Source of the DNA: Megasphaera sp. NM10 | GTDB taxonomy: Bacteria > Bacillota > Negativicutes > Veillonellales > Megasphaeraceae | Length of the DNA: 33,038 nucleotides | Assembly (NCBI RefSeq): GCF_000417505.1 | Contig: NZ_APHY01000038.1 | Location: forward strand, 4 to 33,041 | Reading direction: 5' to 3' | Position numbers and translations under genes: made by a program | The notes under the pieces: generated by a model | Databases searched by the model: none | The model's input: the letters and a program-made list of their open reading frames with translations, nothing else | What the model was told of the DNA's origin: nothing | Part shown: piece by piece, positions 1 through 7,871 of the stretch | Layout of the letters: every line of letters starts with the position of its first letter | How positions within the stretch are numbered: position 1 is the stretch's first letter

Positions 1-2
1 TC

Positions 3-80
3 ATCATCGGGAAGATTGACGTAAATAAGCAAGTATTCCTGATGAAACGGGCTTATCTGATTCACAACGATCCTCGTTAG
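3..80 (+). CDS. C-terminal end of an unrecognised protein, cut by the window edge
   Basis: An open frame runs in from the left edge and ends at a TAG at 78-80, giving 25 residues (ends ...RAYLIHNDPR). I do not recognise the family. It is followed at once by tandem 24-base repeats that resemble the repeated ends of some insertion sequences, so it could be the tail of a transposition gene, but that rests on position only. Confidence 0.3.
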   Translation: MIGKIDVNKQVFLMKRAYLIHNDPR

Positions 81-112
81 AAGGAAAATTAAAGCTTCAA
101 TAAGAAGAAATT

Positions 113-180
113 TGTAAACGATGTGCTTGCATAAAGTGTAAAGGATGTCCTTGCACAAAATGTAAACGATGTTATTCTTG
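113..180. repeat. Tandem 24-base direct repeats (about 2.8 units)
   Basis: Units at 113-136, 137-160 and a partial one at 161-180 all begin TGTAAA(C/G)GATGT, with a TTGCA-type core in the first two units. Multiple short repeats at the end of an element are known for the IS21 family, so this may be an IS end. The other end and the transposase are outside the window or gone. Seen directly: the repeats. Inferred: the IS origin. Confidence 0.6.
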
Positions 181-201
181 ACAGGCGGCCCGCCCCTACA
201 G

Positions 202-237
202 AAAAAGGAGCTGTCTTCGTACGACAGCTCCTTTTTT
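202..237. terminator. Intrinsic terminator, possibly bidirectional
   Basis: A 9-bp perfect stem (GGAGCTGTC at 207-215 with GACAGCTCC at 223-231) is flanked by A5 on the left and T6 on the right. The sequence just before it (CGCCCCTACAGAAAAAGG) is repeated before the terminator at 19044-19080. Confidence 0.85.
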
Positions 238-239
238 CA

Positions 240-335
240 TGTAATATTTCCTATGCTGACTACGCCATCGCCATGGTCGATGAAATCGAAAAGGGCCATC
301 ACATCAATCAGCGCATCAGCGTCGTCGGGGCCTAA
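240..335 (+). pseudogene. C-terminal remnant of an NAD(P)H-binding reductase (COG2910/YwnB-like)
   Basis: The frame ending in TAA at 333-335 reads ...NISYADYAIAMVDEIEKG and then ...INQRISVVGA. An S-Y-x-D-Y-A-x-A-x-x-D-E pattern followed by a short charged tail is typical of the last 30 residues of NAD(P)H-binding SDR-like proteins of the YwnB type. Nothing upstream encodes the Rossmann part: a terminator sits at 202-237, directly before the fragment. It has no start codon or ribosome site and is a scrap rather than a gene. The family assignment is from memory of the motif and is moderate. Confidence 0.45.
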
Positions 336-337
336 GT

Positions 338-493
338 ATTCCTGGATCTCCTAAAAAAGAAGCAGCCCACCTTGTCGTAACCACCGTATCGCAGTGGCTG
401 CGGCAACATGAGCCGATAGAAGTCGTCTTCAACGTTTTTACCGAGGAAGACCGGATAATATATGAACGAGAACTAGTGGAAAAAGGGGAATAG
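338..493 (+). pseudogene. C-terminal remnant of a macro-domain (ADP-ribose hydrolase-like) protein
   Basis: The frame ending in TAG at 491-493 reads GSPKKEAAHLVVTTVSQWL and then IEVVFNVFTEEDRIIYEREL. This matches the final helix-strand-helix of macro-domain proteins of the O-acetyl-ADP-ribose deacetylase type (a G-x-P-K-x-E-A-A helix, then a V-V-F-x-x-F strand and an x-Y-x-x-x-L helix). The N-terminal ADP-ribose-binding half is absent. It lies about 1.1 kb from a sirtuin gene on the opposite strand; the two families are often linked because sirtuins make O-acetyl-ADP-ribose. Clearly not functional as it stands. Confidence 0.55.
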
Positions 494-504
494 TAGATTG
501 TGCG

Positions 505-529
505 GTAGGGGTCGCCGCGTGGGCGACCC
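505..529. repeat. GTAGGGG-type palindromic intergenic repeat
   Basis: GTAGGGGTCGCC and, after a 4-base GCGT centre, GGGCGACCC form a short inverted repeat. It is one member of a family found throughout the gaps of this window (also near 9116, 9218, 19017, 24981, 25089, 28893 and 33000). Confidence 0.7.
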
Positions 530-608
530 GCTGGGCATTTGGAAACGCTCTCCCCGAGTTGGAAAATCGCTCATATTCTGGGGCGGGTTTGCCACGTGCA
601 AGCCCCTA

Positions 609-1469
609 CTAGAACAGCATCTGGAAGTGGATGCGGGTCATTTCGTGGGGGTCCGGGCTGCCGGTCTTGGCCTGGCTGGCGAAGGACTGCATGACGCTGA
701 ATTTCAGGTTCTTGGCGACGATGTAGTCGGCACCGATGCCCCAGCTGCGCTGGTTGTCCATGTCGCTGGAGAAGCGCCACGTGAAGGGGTTGCCGCCCAT
801 GAAGGAGCCGTCGTCGAGGTCGAGGTATTCCAGCCAGGCATCCCAGCTGCCGGGCGTGTGGAAGTCGGCTTTGCCGTACTGGAGGGTGCCCATCCAGGCG
901 TCGCCGTAGTCCTGGCCGTCGACGTTTTTGACACCTGCGTTGAAGCCGATGTGTTCGTAGTTGGCCAGGGCGCTCTATTTGCCGTAGTTGCCGCGGACGA
1001 AGTAGCCGGCGATATATTTGGCAAAATAGTCTTCACCCGAACTGTGGTTGGACTGATGAAGGCGGTTGTAGTAGAAACCGGCTTCGGAACGGGCGGCCTT
1101 GCCGCCGCCGAAGAAGGCGTCGATTTCACCGTAGCCCGTCTTCAGGCCATCCGTACTGAAGTGATCCGAATGGGCGGCGTCGGAAATCGGCTTCACTGTA
1201 TCGACACCGGGTTTCTTGCCGTCTTTGAATTTGCCGTAGCCTGTGGTGATGGCCAAGTTATCGTTGTGATAGCGCAGTTCGGCGCCGTCGAGGGCATCGA
1301 AGTACTGCAGGCCGTAGGCGTCGCGGCCGATGCGGTAGACGTCATTGCGGCCGACGCTGAGTTCCCAGTTCTTGCTGCCGAAGTTGTAGTCCACTTTGGC
1401 CAAATCGACATAGGGATTATTGCCTTCGTCAGAAGCGGCTGCCAGGGTACAGACTACTTGTTTCTTCAC
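609..1469 (-). pseudogene. Broken outer-membrane porin (SLH-porin type, SLH part missing)
   Basis: One reading frame runs from a GTG at 1467-1469 to TAG at 609-611 but is interrupted by an in-frame TAG at 975-977. The first 164 residues begin MKKQVVCTLAAA, the stub of a signal peptide, then jump straight into barrel-like sequence (YVDLAKVDYNFG, WELSVGRNDVYRIG, GAELRYHND). The part after the stop continues the barrel (GIGADYIVAKNLKFSVMQ) and ends HFQMLF. A terminal Phe is the assembly signal of outer-membrane barrel proteins. Intact Negativicutes porins of the OmpM/Mep45 type are over 400 residues and carry a full signal peptide and an N-terminal SLH domain. Both are missing here, so the gene has an internal deletion as well as the nonsense codon. 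Family assignment is from composition and ends. Confidence 0.7.
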
Positions 1470-1544
1470 GAATAAAAGACCTTCTTTCTTCTCATTCTTT
1501 TTGCGTATGCAGAAAAGTGCATAAAATTATACACTGCCTCTAGT

Positions 1545-1574
1545 ATACTACGATGTGTTATGACTGTGTGTCAA
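1545..1574 (-). promoter_or_regulatory. Candidate promoter of the porin remnant
   Basis: On the minus strand TTGACA (1569-1574) is followed after 18 bases by TAGTAT (1545-1550). A purine-rich AGAAGG lies shortly before the GTG start at 1469. Confidence 0.5.
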
Positions 1575-1598
1575 ATGAGAAGGAAGTTTACCTTTTCT

Positions 1599-2321
1599 TT
1601 ATAATTTTACGTGACTGAAGACTTCGCCAATCGGGTCGTGGAGGACCAGGTCGGCGGCGCTGTCCATGTCGGTGCTCGACTTGTTGATGAGGACCAGTTT
1701 ATGGCCGCGGTAGTAGCGGACCAGGCCGGCAGCGGGGTAGACGACGAGGCTCGTGCCGCCGATGATGAGCATGTCGGCGTGGCTGATGTAGTACAGGGAC
1801 TGTTCGATGACGTCGTTGTCCAGGCCTTCTTCATAGAGGACGACGTCGGGCTTGATGGTGCCGCCGCAGGCGTCGCACTTGGGGATGCCTGTGGAATTCT
1901 TCATGTATTCGGCGTCGAAGAATTTGTTGCAGTGCATGCAGAAGTTGCGGTGGACGCTGCCGTGCAGTTCCAGGACATTCTTACTGCCCGCTTTCTGGTG
2001 CAGGCCGTCGATGTTCTGGGTGACGATGGCTTTCAATTTGCCGGCTTTTTCCAGTTCGGCCAGCTTGATGTGGGCCATGTTGGGCTGGGCGTCGAGGGCC
2101 AGCATCTTGTCGCGGTAGAAGCGGTAGAATTCTTCCGTGTTGTCCATGAAGAAGGAGTGGCTGAGGATCGTTTCGGGCGGGTATTTATAGTGCTGGTTAT
2201 ACAGGCCGTCGGTGCTGCGGAAATCGGGGATGCCGCTTTCCGTCGATACGCCGGCGCCGCCGAAGAAGACGATGTTATCGGAATTTTTTACCATGTCGAC
2301 GAATTTTTCAATATTTGTCAT
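1599..2321 (-). CDS. cobB: Sirtuin, NAD-dependent protein deacylase
   Basis: 240 residues, the usual size of a bacterial sirtuin. It removes acyl groups from lysines using NAD, releasing nicotinamide and O-acyl-ADP-ribose in the cytoplasm. Visible motifs: GGAGVSTESGIPDFRS (NAD pocket), TQNIDGLH, the catalytic HG in ELHGSV, a zinc site of two CxxC pairs (CMHC, CDAC), and GGTSLVVYPAAGL. A frame extension to 2339 exists, but the ribosome site AAAGGGG at 2328-2334 places the start at ATG 2321 (MTNIEKF). It begins 14 bases after the HD-domain gene and is probably co-transcribed with it. A macro-domain remnant lies further downstream. The symbol reflects the family; no substrate can be deduced. Confidence 0.92.
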   Translation of the reverse strand: MTNIEKFVDMVKNSDNIVFFGGAGVSTESGIPDFRSTDGLYNQHYKYPPETILSHSFFMDNTEEFYRFYRDKMLALDAQPNMAHIKLAELEKAGKLKAIVTQNIDGLHQKAGSKNVLELHGSVHRNFCMHCNKFFDAEYMKNSTGIPKCDACGGTIKPDVVLYEEGLDNDVIEQSLYYISHADMLIIGGTSLVVYPAAGLVRYYRGHKLVLINKSSTDMDSAADLVLHDPIGEVFSHVKL

Positions 2322-2335
2322 CGTAATTACCCCTT

Positions 2336-2827
2336 TCATACATTGTAGGTGTCTTTCAATAACTGCAGGCCCGACGGGGTGCGGAATACCTTGTCGCGGA
2401 AGGTGGCAATGGCTTCCGGTTTCAGCTGGTCTTCGTAGGCGTTGACCAGGAAATCGGCTTCCAGGAGTATCTGGTAGTCCAGTCCGTCGACACCGTCGTA
2501 GGTGTGATGGTGGGCGATGAGGAAGCAGACCCGGTCGATGAGCTTTTCGTCAGCACCGAGTTCTTCCAGGATAGCCCTGGCCGGGGCGGGTCCTTCGATT
2601 TCCTGATATTTGCCCGACGAGGAACCGTATTTTTCTTCGGCTGCGTGGATGCCGATGTCGTGGAGGACGGCAGCCGTGCGCAGGATGTCCTGCTGGTCTT
2701 CGGGCAGTCCTTCCAGGCGGCCGATGGTGTCGGCATAGGCGTAGACCTTGAGGAAATGATGGATGCGCCGGGCATCGCCGTGGTCGAAGGCGATAGCCTT
2801 CTGTATTACTTGTTCAATAGCTGTCAT
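2336..2827 (-). CDS. HD-domain protein (putative metal-dependent phosphohydrolase)
   Basis: 163 residues. The HD signature is clear: an H-H pair in RIHHFLKVYAYA (about residues 23-24), AAVLHDIG with H56-D57, and a later HHH and L-x-x-AD in IAHHHTYDG and ILLEADFL. These are the metal ligands of the HD superfamily. Short stand-alone HD proteins of this form act on nucleotides or related phosphate esters, but the substrate cannot be read from sequence. It is the first gene of a two-gene unit with the sirtuin. A TATAAT lies upstream. Confidence 0.85.
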   Translation of the reverse strand: MTAIEQVIQKAIAFDHGDARRIHHFLKVYAYADTIGRLEGLPEDQQDILRTAAVLHDIGIHAAEEKYGSSSGKYQEIEGPAPARAILEELGADEKLIDRVCFLIAHHHTYDGVDGLDYQILLEADFLVNAYEDQLKPEAIATFRDKVFRTPSGLQLLKDTYNV

Positions 2828-2850
2828 GTAAATCCCTGCCTTTCTGTTTC

Positions 2851-2879
2851 ATTATACTACAGGGCCGGGAAGATAGGAA
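2851..2879 (-). promoter_or_regulatory. Candidate promoter for the HD-domain/sirtuin unit
   Basis: On the minus strand a perfect TATAAT (2851-2856) lies 24 bases before the ATG. The -35 box at 17 bases (TTCCTA, 2874-2879) is poor. Confidence 0.4.
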
Positions 2880-2907
2880 CGGCCTGATACAAACCATCCA
2901 TAGCCTA

Positions 2908-2936
2908 TTGACAGATTATCACATCATACCGTATCC
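2908..2936 (+). promoter_or_regulatory. Weak candidate promoter for the AGCS symporter
   Basis: TTGACA at 2908-2913 is followed after 17 bases by GTATCC (2931-2936). The -35 is perfect and the -10 poor. A very AT-rich tract (2937-2985) follows. Confidence 0.35.
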
Positions 2937-2999
2937 TTTTTATAGGACTTTTTTTAATTTTTATTTATATTTTTATTTTTATGGTAAGGATGTGATTCT

Positions 3000-4406
3000 A
3001 TGATTATGGCTGTCCTGAACTACCTCGATGATGTCCTTTATTATCCTATCTTAATGGTCATCCTCATTGCAGCCGGCCTTATTTTTTCCTGGAAGACGCG
3101 CTGTGTCCAGCTGCGCCTGTTCCCGGAAAGTATCCGCGTCGTCATGGAAAAACCGACGGAAGCCGGGAAAGTATCGTCTTTCCAGGCCCTCATGGTTTCG
3201 ACGGCGTCCCGTGTCGGTACGGGCAATATCATCGGCGTCTCGACGGCAATCTGCCTGGGCGGTCCCGGTGCCGTTTTCTGGATGTGGCTTCTGGCCATCA
3301 TCGGCGGGGCTACGGCCTTCATTGAAAGCACGCTGGCCCAGATTTACAAGCGCCGCAATCCCCTGGGCCACAGCTACGGCGGTCCGGCCTACTACATTGA
3401 AACGGCCATGCACAAGCGCTGGCTCGGCGTCCTCTTCGCCTTTTCCCTGATCGTGACTTATGCCGGCGGCTTCAACCTGCTCTGCTCGTTCAACATGCAG
3501 TCGACGTTCCTGGTCTACAGCTTCTACGACCCGACGACGACGCCGTGGATCATCGGCGCCATTTTTGCGGCTCTCGTCGCCTACTGCCTCATCGGTGGCG
3601 GCCAGCGCATCATCAAGGTCACATCGGTCCTGGTTCCGCTCATGGGCGGCATCTATATCCTGGCAGCGCTCATCGTCATCGTCTTCCACATTACCAGCCT
3701 GCCGCAGGTCTTCGCCATGATCTTCGCCGATGCCTTCGACTTCCAGTCCATCCTCGGCGGCGTGTCCGGCTCCTGCATGGTCTACGGTATCAAGCGCGGC
3801 CTCTATTCCAACGAAGCCGGTATCGGTTCGGCACCGAATGCAGCAGCCGCAGCCGATGTCAGCCATCCGGTCAAACAGGGCCTGGTCCAGATGCTGTCGG
3901 TCTTCATCGATACCCTCCTGGTCTGCAGTGCTACGGCTTTCATGGGCCTCTTCTCGGGCGTGCCCATCACTAAGGAAGTAGCCGGTGCGGCTTACGTCCA
4001 GAATGCAGCTACGGCCGTCTTCGGCGGCTTCGGTCCGCTCCTGATTACGATCTGCATGCTGCTCTTCGGTTTTTCCACGCTCATCGGCAACTTGTTCTAT
4101 GTCGATAACTGCATCCGCTTCATCCACAAGGGCGCGCCGTCCCACGGCTTCGTCAATACTTTCCGCATTGTCTGCGTCCTCGTCGTCTTCGTCGGCGCCG
4201 GCATGTCCATGGCCGCTGTCTGGGATATTGCCGATATCCTCATGGCCGTCATGTGCTTCATCAACATCCCGGCCTGCTTCATCCTGGGCAACACGGCCGT
4301 CAAGGCCATGCGCGACTATCAGCAGCAGAAGAAGGAAGGCAGGAACCCTGTCTTCAAGGCGGCTTCCATCGGTATTGATGAAAGTACGGTCCAGTATTGG
4401 AAGTAA
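3000..4406 (+). CDS. Sodium/proton:alanine-glycine symporter, AGCS family
   Basis: 468 residues with about ten hydrophobic membrane segments. It imports alanine or glycine with a cation across the inner membrane. Family hallmarks are visible: the N-terminal R-x-x-x-F-x-E-S-x-R-V stretch (LRLFPESIRVV), STASRVGTGNIIGVSTAI, GGPAYYIETAM, and YGIKRGLYSNEAGIGSAPNAAAAA followed by HPVKQGLVQ, the most conserved block of AGCS carriers. Length is normal. The start ATG at 3000 has TAAGGATG upstream; the ATG at 3006 is a possible alternative. The gene stands alone: the ileS promoter starts six bases after its stop codon. Confidence 0.92.
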   Translation: MIMAVLNYLDDVLYYPILMVILIAAGLIFSWKTRCVQLRLFPESIRVVMEKPTEAGKVSSFQALMVSTASRVGTGNIIGVSTAICLGGPGAVFWMWLLAIIGGATAFIESTLAQIYKRRNPLGHSYGGPAYYIETAMHKRWLGVLFAFSLIVTYAGGFNLLCSFNMQSTFLVYSFYDPTTTPWIIGAIFAALVAYCLIGGGQRIIKVTSVLVPLMGGIYILAALIVIVFHITSLPQVFAMIFADAFDFQSILGGVSGSCMVYGIKRGLYSNEAGIGSAPNAAAAADVSHPVKQGLVQMLSVFIDTLLVCSATAFMGLFSGVPITKEVAGAAYVQNAATAVFGGFGPLLITICMLLFGFSTLIGNLFYVDNCIRFIHKGAPSHGFVNTFRIVCVLVVFVGAGMSMAAVWDIADILMAVMCFINIPACFILGNTAVKAMRDYQQQKKEGRNPVFKAASIGIDESTVQYWK

Positions 4407-4411
4407 GCCTC

Positions 4412-4440
4412 TTGACAAATGGGGGAGAAGCCTTTACAAT
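4412..4440 (+). promoter_or_regulatory. Promoter of the ileS T-box transcript
   Basis: TTGACA (4412-4417), a 17-base spacer, then TACAAT (4435-4440). It lies directly after the AGCS stop and about 30 bases before the T-box stem I. Confidence 0.85.
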
Positions 4441-4471
4441 ACGTCTATGTACAAGTAATTGTCATAAAAAA

Positions 4472-4704
4472 TGAAAAGCGATGAACAAGACGGCCAGTGT
4501 CGCCTGTGCCTTTTCAGCGAACCGGGGATAGTGTGAGCCCGGAAAAGGCCGCATGCTGGCGGATCACTTGGGAGCTGCAGCTGCGAACCAGCTGCCGGGT
4601 CGCGTCGTTATTGCGCGTCAAAGTGGCTGCTCCGGCAGTCAATAGGGTGGTACCACGGTGATTACGTCTTCGTCCCTTTTTGGGACGGAGACGTTATTTT
4701 TTTT
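4472..4704 (+). ncRNA. T-box leader, isoleucine specific
   Basis: This is a tRNA-sensing leader that controls ileS. The core T-box AGGGTGGTACCACGG is at 4644-4658. The distal stem I region reads AGCGAACCGGGGATAGTG and continues GAGCCCGG (about 4516-4542). The specifier loop holds ATC followed by A at 4563-4566, an isoleucine codon. The terminator pairs 4664-4676 with 4682-4694 and ends in a T-run (4696-4704). As known for T-boxes, uncharged tRNA-Ile should stabilise the antiterminator and allow ileS transcription; charged tRNA allows termination. Specifier and downstream gene agree. Confidence 0.95.
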
Positions 4705-4728
4705 CACAGATTCAGAGGAGGAAACACA

Positions 4729-7524
4729 ATGGATTACGGTAAGACTTTACATCTGCCTCAGACCGATTTCCCCATGCGCGGCAACTTGCCGAAACGGGAA
4801 CCGGACTTTTTGAAATTCTGGCAGGACAACAAGATTTATGAAAAACGCTTGAAGAAACGGGACGGTGCGCCCAAGTTCATTCTTCACGACGGTCCTCCGT
4901 ATGCCAATGGCAAGATCCACATCGGCCATGCATTGAATAAAGTATTAAAAGACATTATCCTCAAATATAAGACCCAGCAGGGCTGCTATACGAAATACGT
5001 TCCCGGTTGGGATACGCACGGCCTGCCTATCGAACACGCCGTCATCAAAGATACGGGCCTGAACCGCCACGAAATGGCCCCCCTCGACTTGCGTGCCAAA
5101 TGCCGTGACTACGCCCTGGCCCGCGTGGAAGAACAGAAGAAAGACTTCATCCGCCTCGGCGTCCTCGGTGACTGGGACCATCCGTACCTGACGCTGCGCA
5201 AGCCCGTCGAAGTCGCTCAGATCGGCGTCTTCGGGGAAATGGCCAAGAAAGGCTACATCTACAAAGGCCTGAAGACCGTTTACTGGTGCCCGCACTGCGA
5301 AACGGCCCTGGCTGAAGCTGAAATCGAATACAAGGATGATAAATCCTTCTCCATTTACGTCAAATTCAAGTCCGTCGACCTCAGCTGCCATATGCCGAAA
5401 GGTGCCGATCCGGACAAAGTCTTCGCCCTCATCTGGACGACGACGCCGTGGACCATTCCCTGCAACGTCGCCATCAGTGCCAACGAAAACTTTGAATACG
5501 TCTGGGTACGCATCGGCGACGAATACCTGCTCATGGCCAAAGACCTGGTCGAACCGACCATGAAAGCCGGCAAAGTCGACGACTACGAAGTCCTGCCCGA
5601 CGTCATGACGGGCAAACAGCTCGAAGGCCTGGTCTTCAAGCATCCCTTCTATGACCGTAAAGTCCCCATCATCCTCGGCGACCACGTCACTCTCGAAGCT
5701 GGTACCGGCCTCGTCCATACCGCTCCGGACCATGGCCAGGACGACTTTGATGTCTGCAAGAAATACGCTGCCTGGGGCCTCAAGCCGCTGGGCACGGTCG
5801 ACGGCACGGGCCGTTACACCGACAAGGTCCCCGGCTTTGAAGGCCAGTTCGTCTTCGATACGAACGTACCGGTCATCAAGAAACTGGCTGAACTGGGCGC
5901 CCTCTTTGCCAAGAGCACGTTCCGCCATCAGTATCCGCACTGCTGGCGCTGCAAGGAACCGATCATCTACCGCGCTACGGAACAGTGGTTCGCTTCGGTC
6001 GACGGCTTCCGCCAGAAAGCCCTCGATGCCATCGACACGGTCAAATGGATTCCGTCCTGGGGCCATGACCGCATTTACAATATGATCCACGACCGCGGTG
6101 ACTGGTGCATTTCCCGTCAGCGTGTCTGGGGCGTGCCGATTCCTATCTTCTACTGCGAAGACTGCGGCGAACACATCATCAACGATGAAACCATCGCTCA
6201 CTTGCAGAAGATGTTCGCCAAAGAAGGCTCCGATACGTGGTGGATGCACGACGTCAAGGAACTCATGCCGGAAGGCTATAAATGCCCGCACTGCGGCGGC
6301 ACGCACTTCCGCAAGGAATCGGATATCATGGACGTCTGGTTCGACAGCGGCTGCACCCATCAGGGCGTACTGAAAAATGACCCGGACCTCGATTATCCCT
6401 GCGAAATGTACCTGGAAGGCTCGGACCAGCATCGCGGCTGGTTCAACAGCTCCCTGCTCACGTCGGTTGCCGTCAACGGCTATGCTCCGTACAAATCGGT
6501 CCTGACCCACGGCTTCACGGTCGACGGCGAAGGCCGCAAGATGAGTAAATCCGTCGGCAACACCGTCGCTCCCCAGGAAGTCATCGAAAAATACGGCGCT
6601 GACGTCCTGCGCCTGTGGGTATCGTCGGCTGACTACCAGGGCGATATCCGCTTGTCGCCGAAGATCTTGAAACAGCTCTCCGACGTCTACCGCAAGATCC
6701 GCAACACCTTCCGTTACCTCCTGGGCAACCTGGCCGACTTCGATCCGGCGAAGGATATGATCGCCTACCAGGACATGACGGACCTCGATAAATGGGCTCT
6801 CCTGCGCCTGGAACAGGTCTTCGAAGAAGTCACCGACGCTTATGAAAACTACCAGTTCCACGTCATGTACCACGCTATCCACAACTTCTGCACCGTCGAT
6901 TTGAGCGCCATGTACCTGGATGTCATCAAAGACCGCCTGTACACGGAAAAGGCTGATTCCCATATCCGCCGCAGCGCCCAGTCGGCTATGTACATCATCC
7001 TCGATACGCTGGTCAAGATCGTCGCACCGGTCCTGTCCTTCACGGCCGAAGAAGTATGGCAGAACATGCCCGCTGTCGAAGGCAAGGAAGAAAGTGTCCT
7101 GCTCACCGATTGGCCCAAGGCTCACAAAGAATATCTCGACGCTGACCTCGATGCCCGCTGGGCTCAGTTCCTGTCGTACCGCCGCGATTTGACGCGTGTC
7201 CTCGAAGGCGCCCGTAAGGAACACAAGATCGGCCATGCCCTGGACGCAGCCGTCACCATCTATGCCGATGGCGAAGACTACGATTTCCTCAGCCAGTGGC
7301 AGGATCAGCTGGCCACGCTGCTCATCGTCAGCGAAGCCAAACTGGTCAAAGGCGAAGCCCCGGCTGAAGCCGTTGCCGGTGAAGACCACGGCGACATGAA
7401 AGTCGTCGTCGCTCCGTCGACAGCTGAAAAATGCGAACGCTGCTGGATCCACAGCGACACTGTCGGCTCGGATCCGAACCATCCGACCCTCTGCGCCCGC
7501 TGCGCTGCCGTATTAAGTGAATAA
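4729..7524 (+). CDS. ileS: Isoleucyl-tRNA synthetase
   Basis: 931 residues, the full length of bacterial IleRS. It charges tRNA-Ile with isoleucine and edits valine. Landmarks: HIGH at residues 64-67 (GKIHIGHALN), the CP1 editing region with TTTPWTIP and GLVHTAPDHGQDDF, the WCISRQRVWGVPIP block, KMSKS at 604-608, and a C-terminal zinc finger with CERC (902-905) and CARC about twenty residues later. The start ATG follows AGAGGAGG with good spacing. Expression is set by the isoleucine T-box directly upstream, and an intrinsic terminator follows 14 bases after the stop. Confidence 0.98.
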   Translation: MDYGKTLHLPQTDFPMRGNLPKREPDFLKFWQDNKIYEKRLKKRDGAPKFILHDGPPYANGKIHIGHALNKVLKDIILKYKTQQGCYTKYVPGWDTHGLPIEHAVIKDTGLNRHEMAPLDLRAKCRDYALARVEEQKKDFIRLGVLGDWDHPYLTLRKPVEVAQIGVFGEMAKKGYIYKGLKTVYWCPHCETALAEAEIEYKDDKSFSIYVKFKSVDLSCHMPKGADPDKVFALIWTTTPWTIPCNVAISANENFEYVWVRIGDEYLLMAKDLVEPTMKAGKVDDYEVLPDVMTGKQLEGLVFKHPFYDRKVPIILGDHVTLEAGTGLVHTAPDHGQDDFDVCKKYAAWGLKPLGTVDGTGRYTDKVPGFEGQFVFDTNVPVIKKLAELGALFAKSTFRHQYPHCWRCKEPIIYRATEQWFASVDGFRQKALDAIDTVKWIPSWGHDRIYNMIHDRGDWCISRQRVWGVPIPIFYCEDCGEHIINDETIAHLQKMFAKEGSDTWWMHDVKELMPEGYKCPHCGGTHFRKESDIMDVWFDSGCTHQGVLKNDPDLDYPCEMYLEGSDQHRGWFNSSLLTSVAVNGYAPYKSVLTHGFTVDGEGRKMSKSVGNTVAPQEVIEKYGADVLRLWVSSADYQGDIRLSPKILKQLSDVYRKIRNTFRYLLGNLADFDPAKDMIAYQDMTDLDKWALLRLEQVFEEVTDAYENYQFHVMYHAIHNFCTVDLSAMYLDVIKDRLYTEKADSHIRRSAQSAMYIILDTLVKIVAPVLSFTAEEVWQNMPAVEGKEESVLLTDWPKAHKEYLDADLDARWAQFLSYRRDLTRVLEGARKEHKIGHALDAAVTIYADGEDYDFLSQWQDQLATLLIVSEAKLVKGEAPAEAVAGEDHGDMKVVVAPSTAEKCERCWIHSDTVGSDPNHPTLCARCAAVLSE

Positions 7525-7538
7525 AAGTTTGATATATG

Positions 7539-7577
7539 AAAAAAGGGACTGTCACACGTGCGACAGCCCCTTTTTTT
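7539..7577 (+). terminator. Intrinsic terminator of ileS
   Basis: GGGACTGTC (7545-7553) pairs with GACAGCCCC (7562-7570) with one mismatch, preceded by A-rich sequence and followed by T7. Confidence 0.85.
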
Positions 7578-7605
7578 AGCAGTCAGCGGCTAGCAGTTAG
7601 CGGAT

Positions 7606-7711
7606 GGTTTTAAATTTAGTGCTATCCACTAAAAACTACAAATGCTGAGAAATCAACCTCTCAGACCGCCTTTGGCGGCCAGCTCTCCTATGAGGAGAGC
7701 CTTTCGTCAAA
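7606..7711. repeat. AACCTCTCAG-type intergenic repeat, copy A
   Basis: Bases 7629-7711 (83 bp) are identical to the reverse complement of 18890-18972. Inside are two short dyads: GACCGCC-TTTGGCGG and GGCTCTCCT-like arms (CTCTCCTATGAGGAGAG). The flank 7606-7642 also resembles 29025-29061. No reading frame or RNA gene is visible. The 7525-7871 gap otherwise holds the ileS terminator and the sstT promoter. Confidence 0.85.
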
Positions 7712-7781
7712 CATCATACATCAAAGGCAAAGAAAACCTACGTGATAACAAAGAGCTTTACATGAGATTTCTTTTTTTTTA

Positions 7782-7810
7782 TTGAAAATTTACGGCTTTT
7801 GCTTTATAAT
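7782..7810 (+). promoter_or_regulatory. Promoter of sstT
   Basis: TTGAAA (7782-7787), 17-base spacer, TATAAT (7805-7810), about 60 bases before the start codon. Confidence 0.8.
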
Positions 7811-7871
7811 AAACAAGTGTATTCATACATTATACATTTGTAACATGGAATTAGGGTAGGAGGTTTTATTT

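Noticed and set aside
113-180. CRISPR array
   Set aside because: The 24-base units are directly adjacent, with no spacers and only about three units.
975-977. Read-through or recoding of the porin TAG
   Set aside because: No pyrrolysine context or known suppressor in such bacteria, and the gene also lacks its signal-peptide core and SLH domain, so decay is the simpler explanation.
498-1475. Long plus-strand open frame of 325 codons over the porin remnant
   Set aside because: Its translation is low-complexity Val/Ala/Gly/Asp typical of antisense reading in this GC-rich codon usage. The minus strand carries recognisable barrel sequence and a proper C-terminal Phe.
4472-4704. tRNA gene between the symporter and ileS
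   Set aside because: The structured RNA is a T-box leader. It has the AGGGTGGTACC core, a specifier and a terminator, and no cloverleaf or CCA end.
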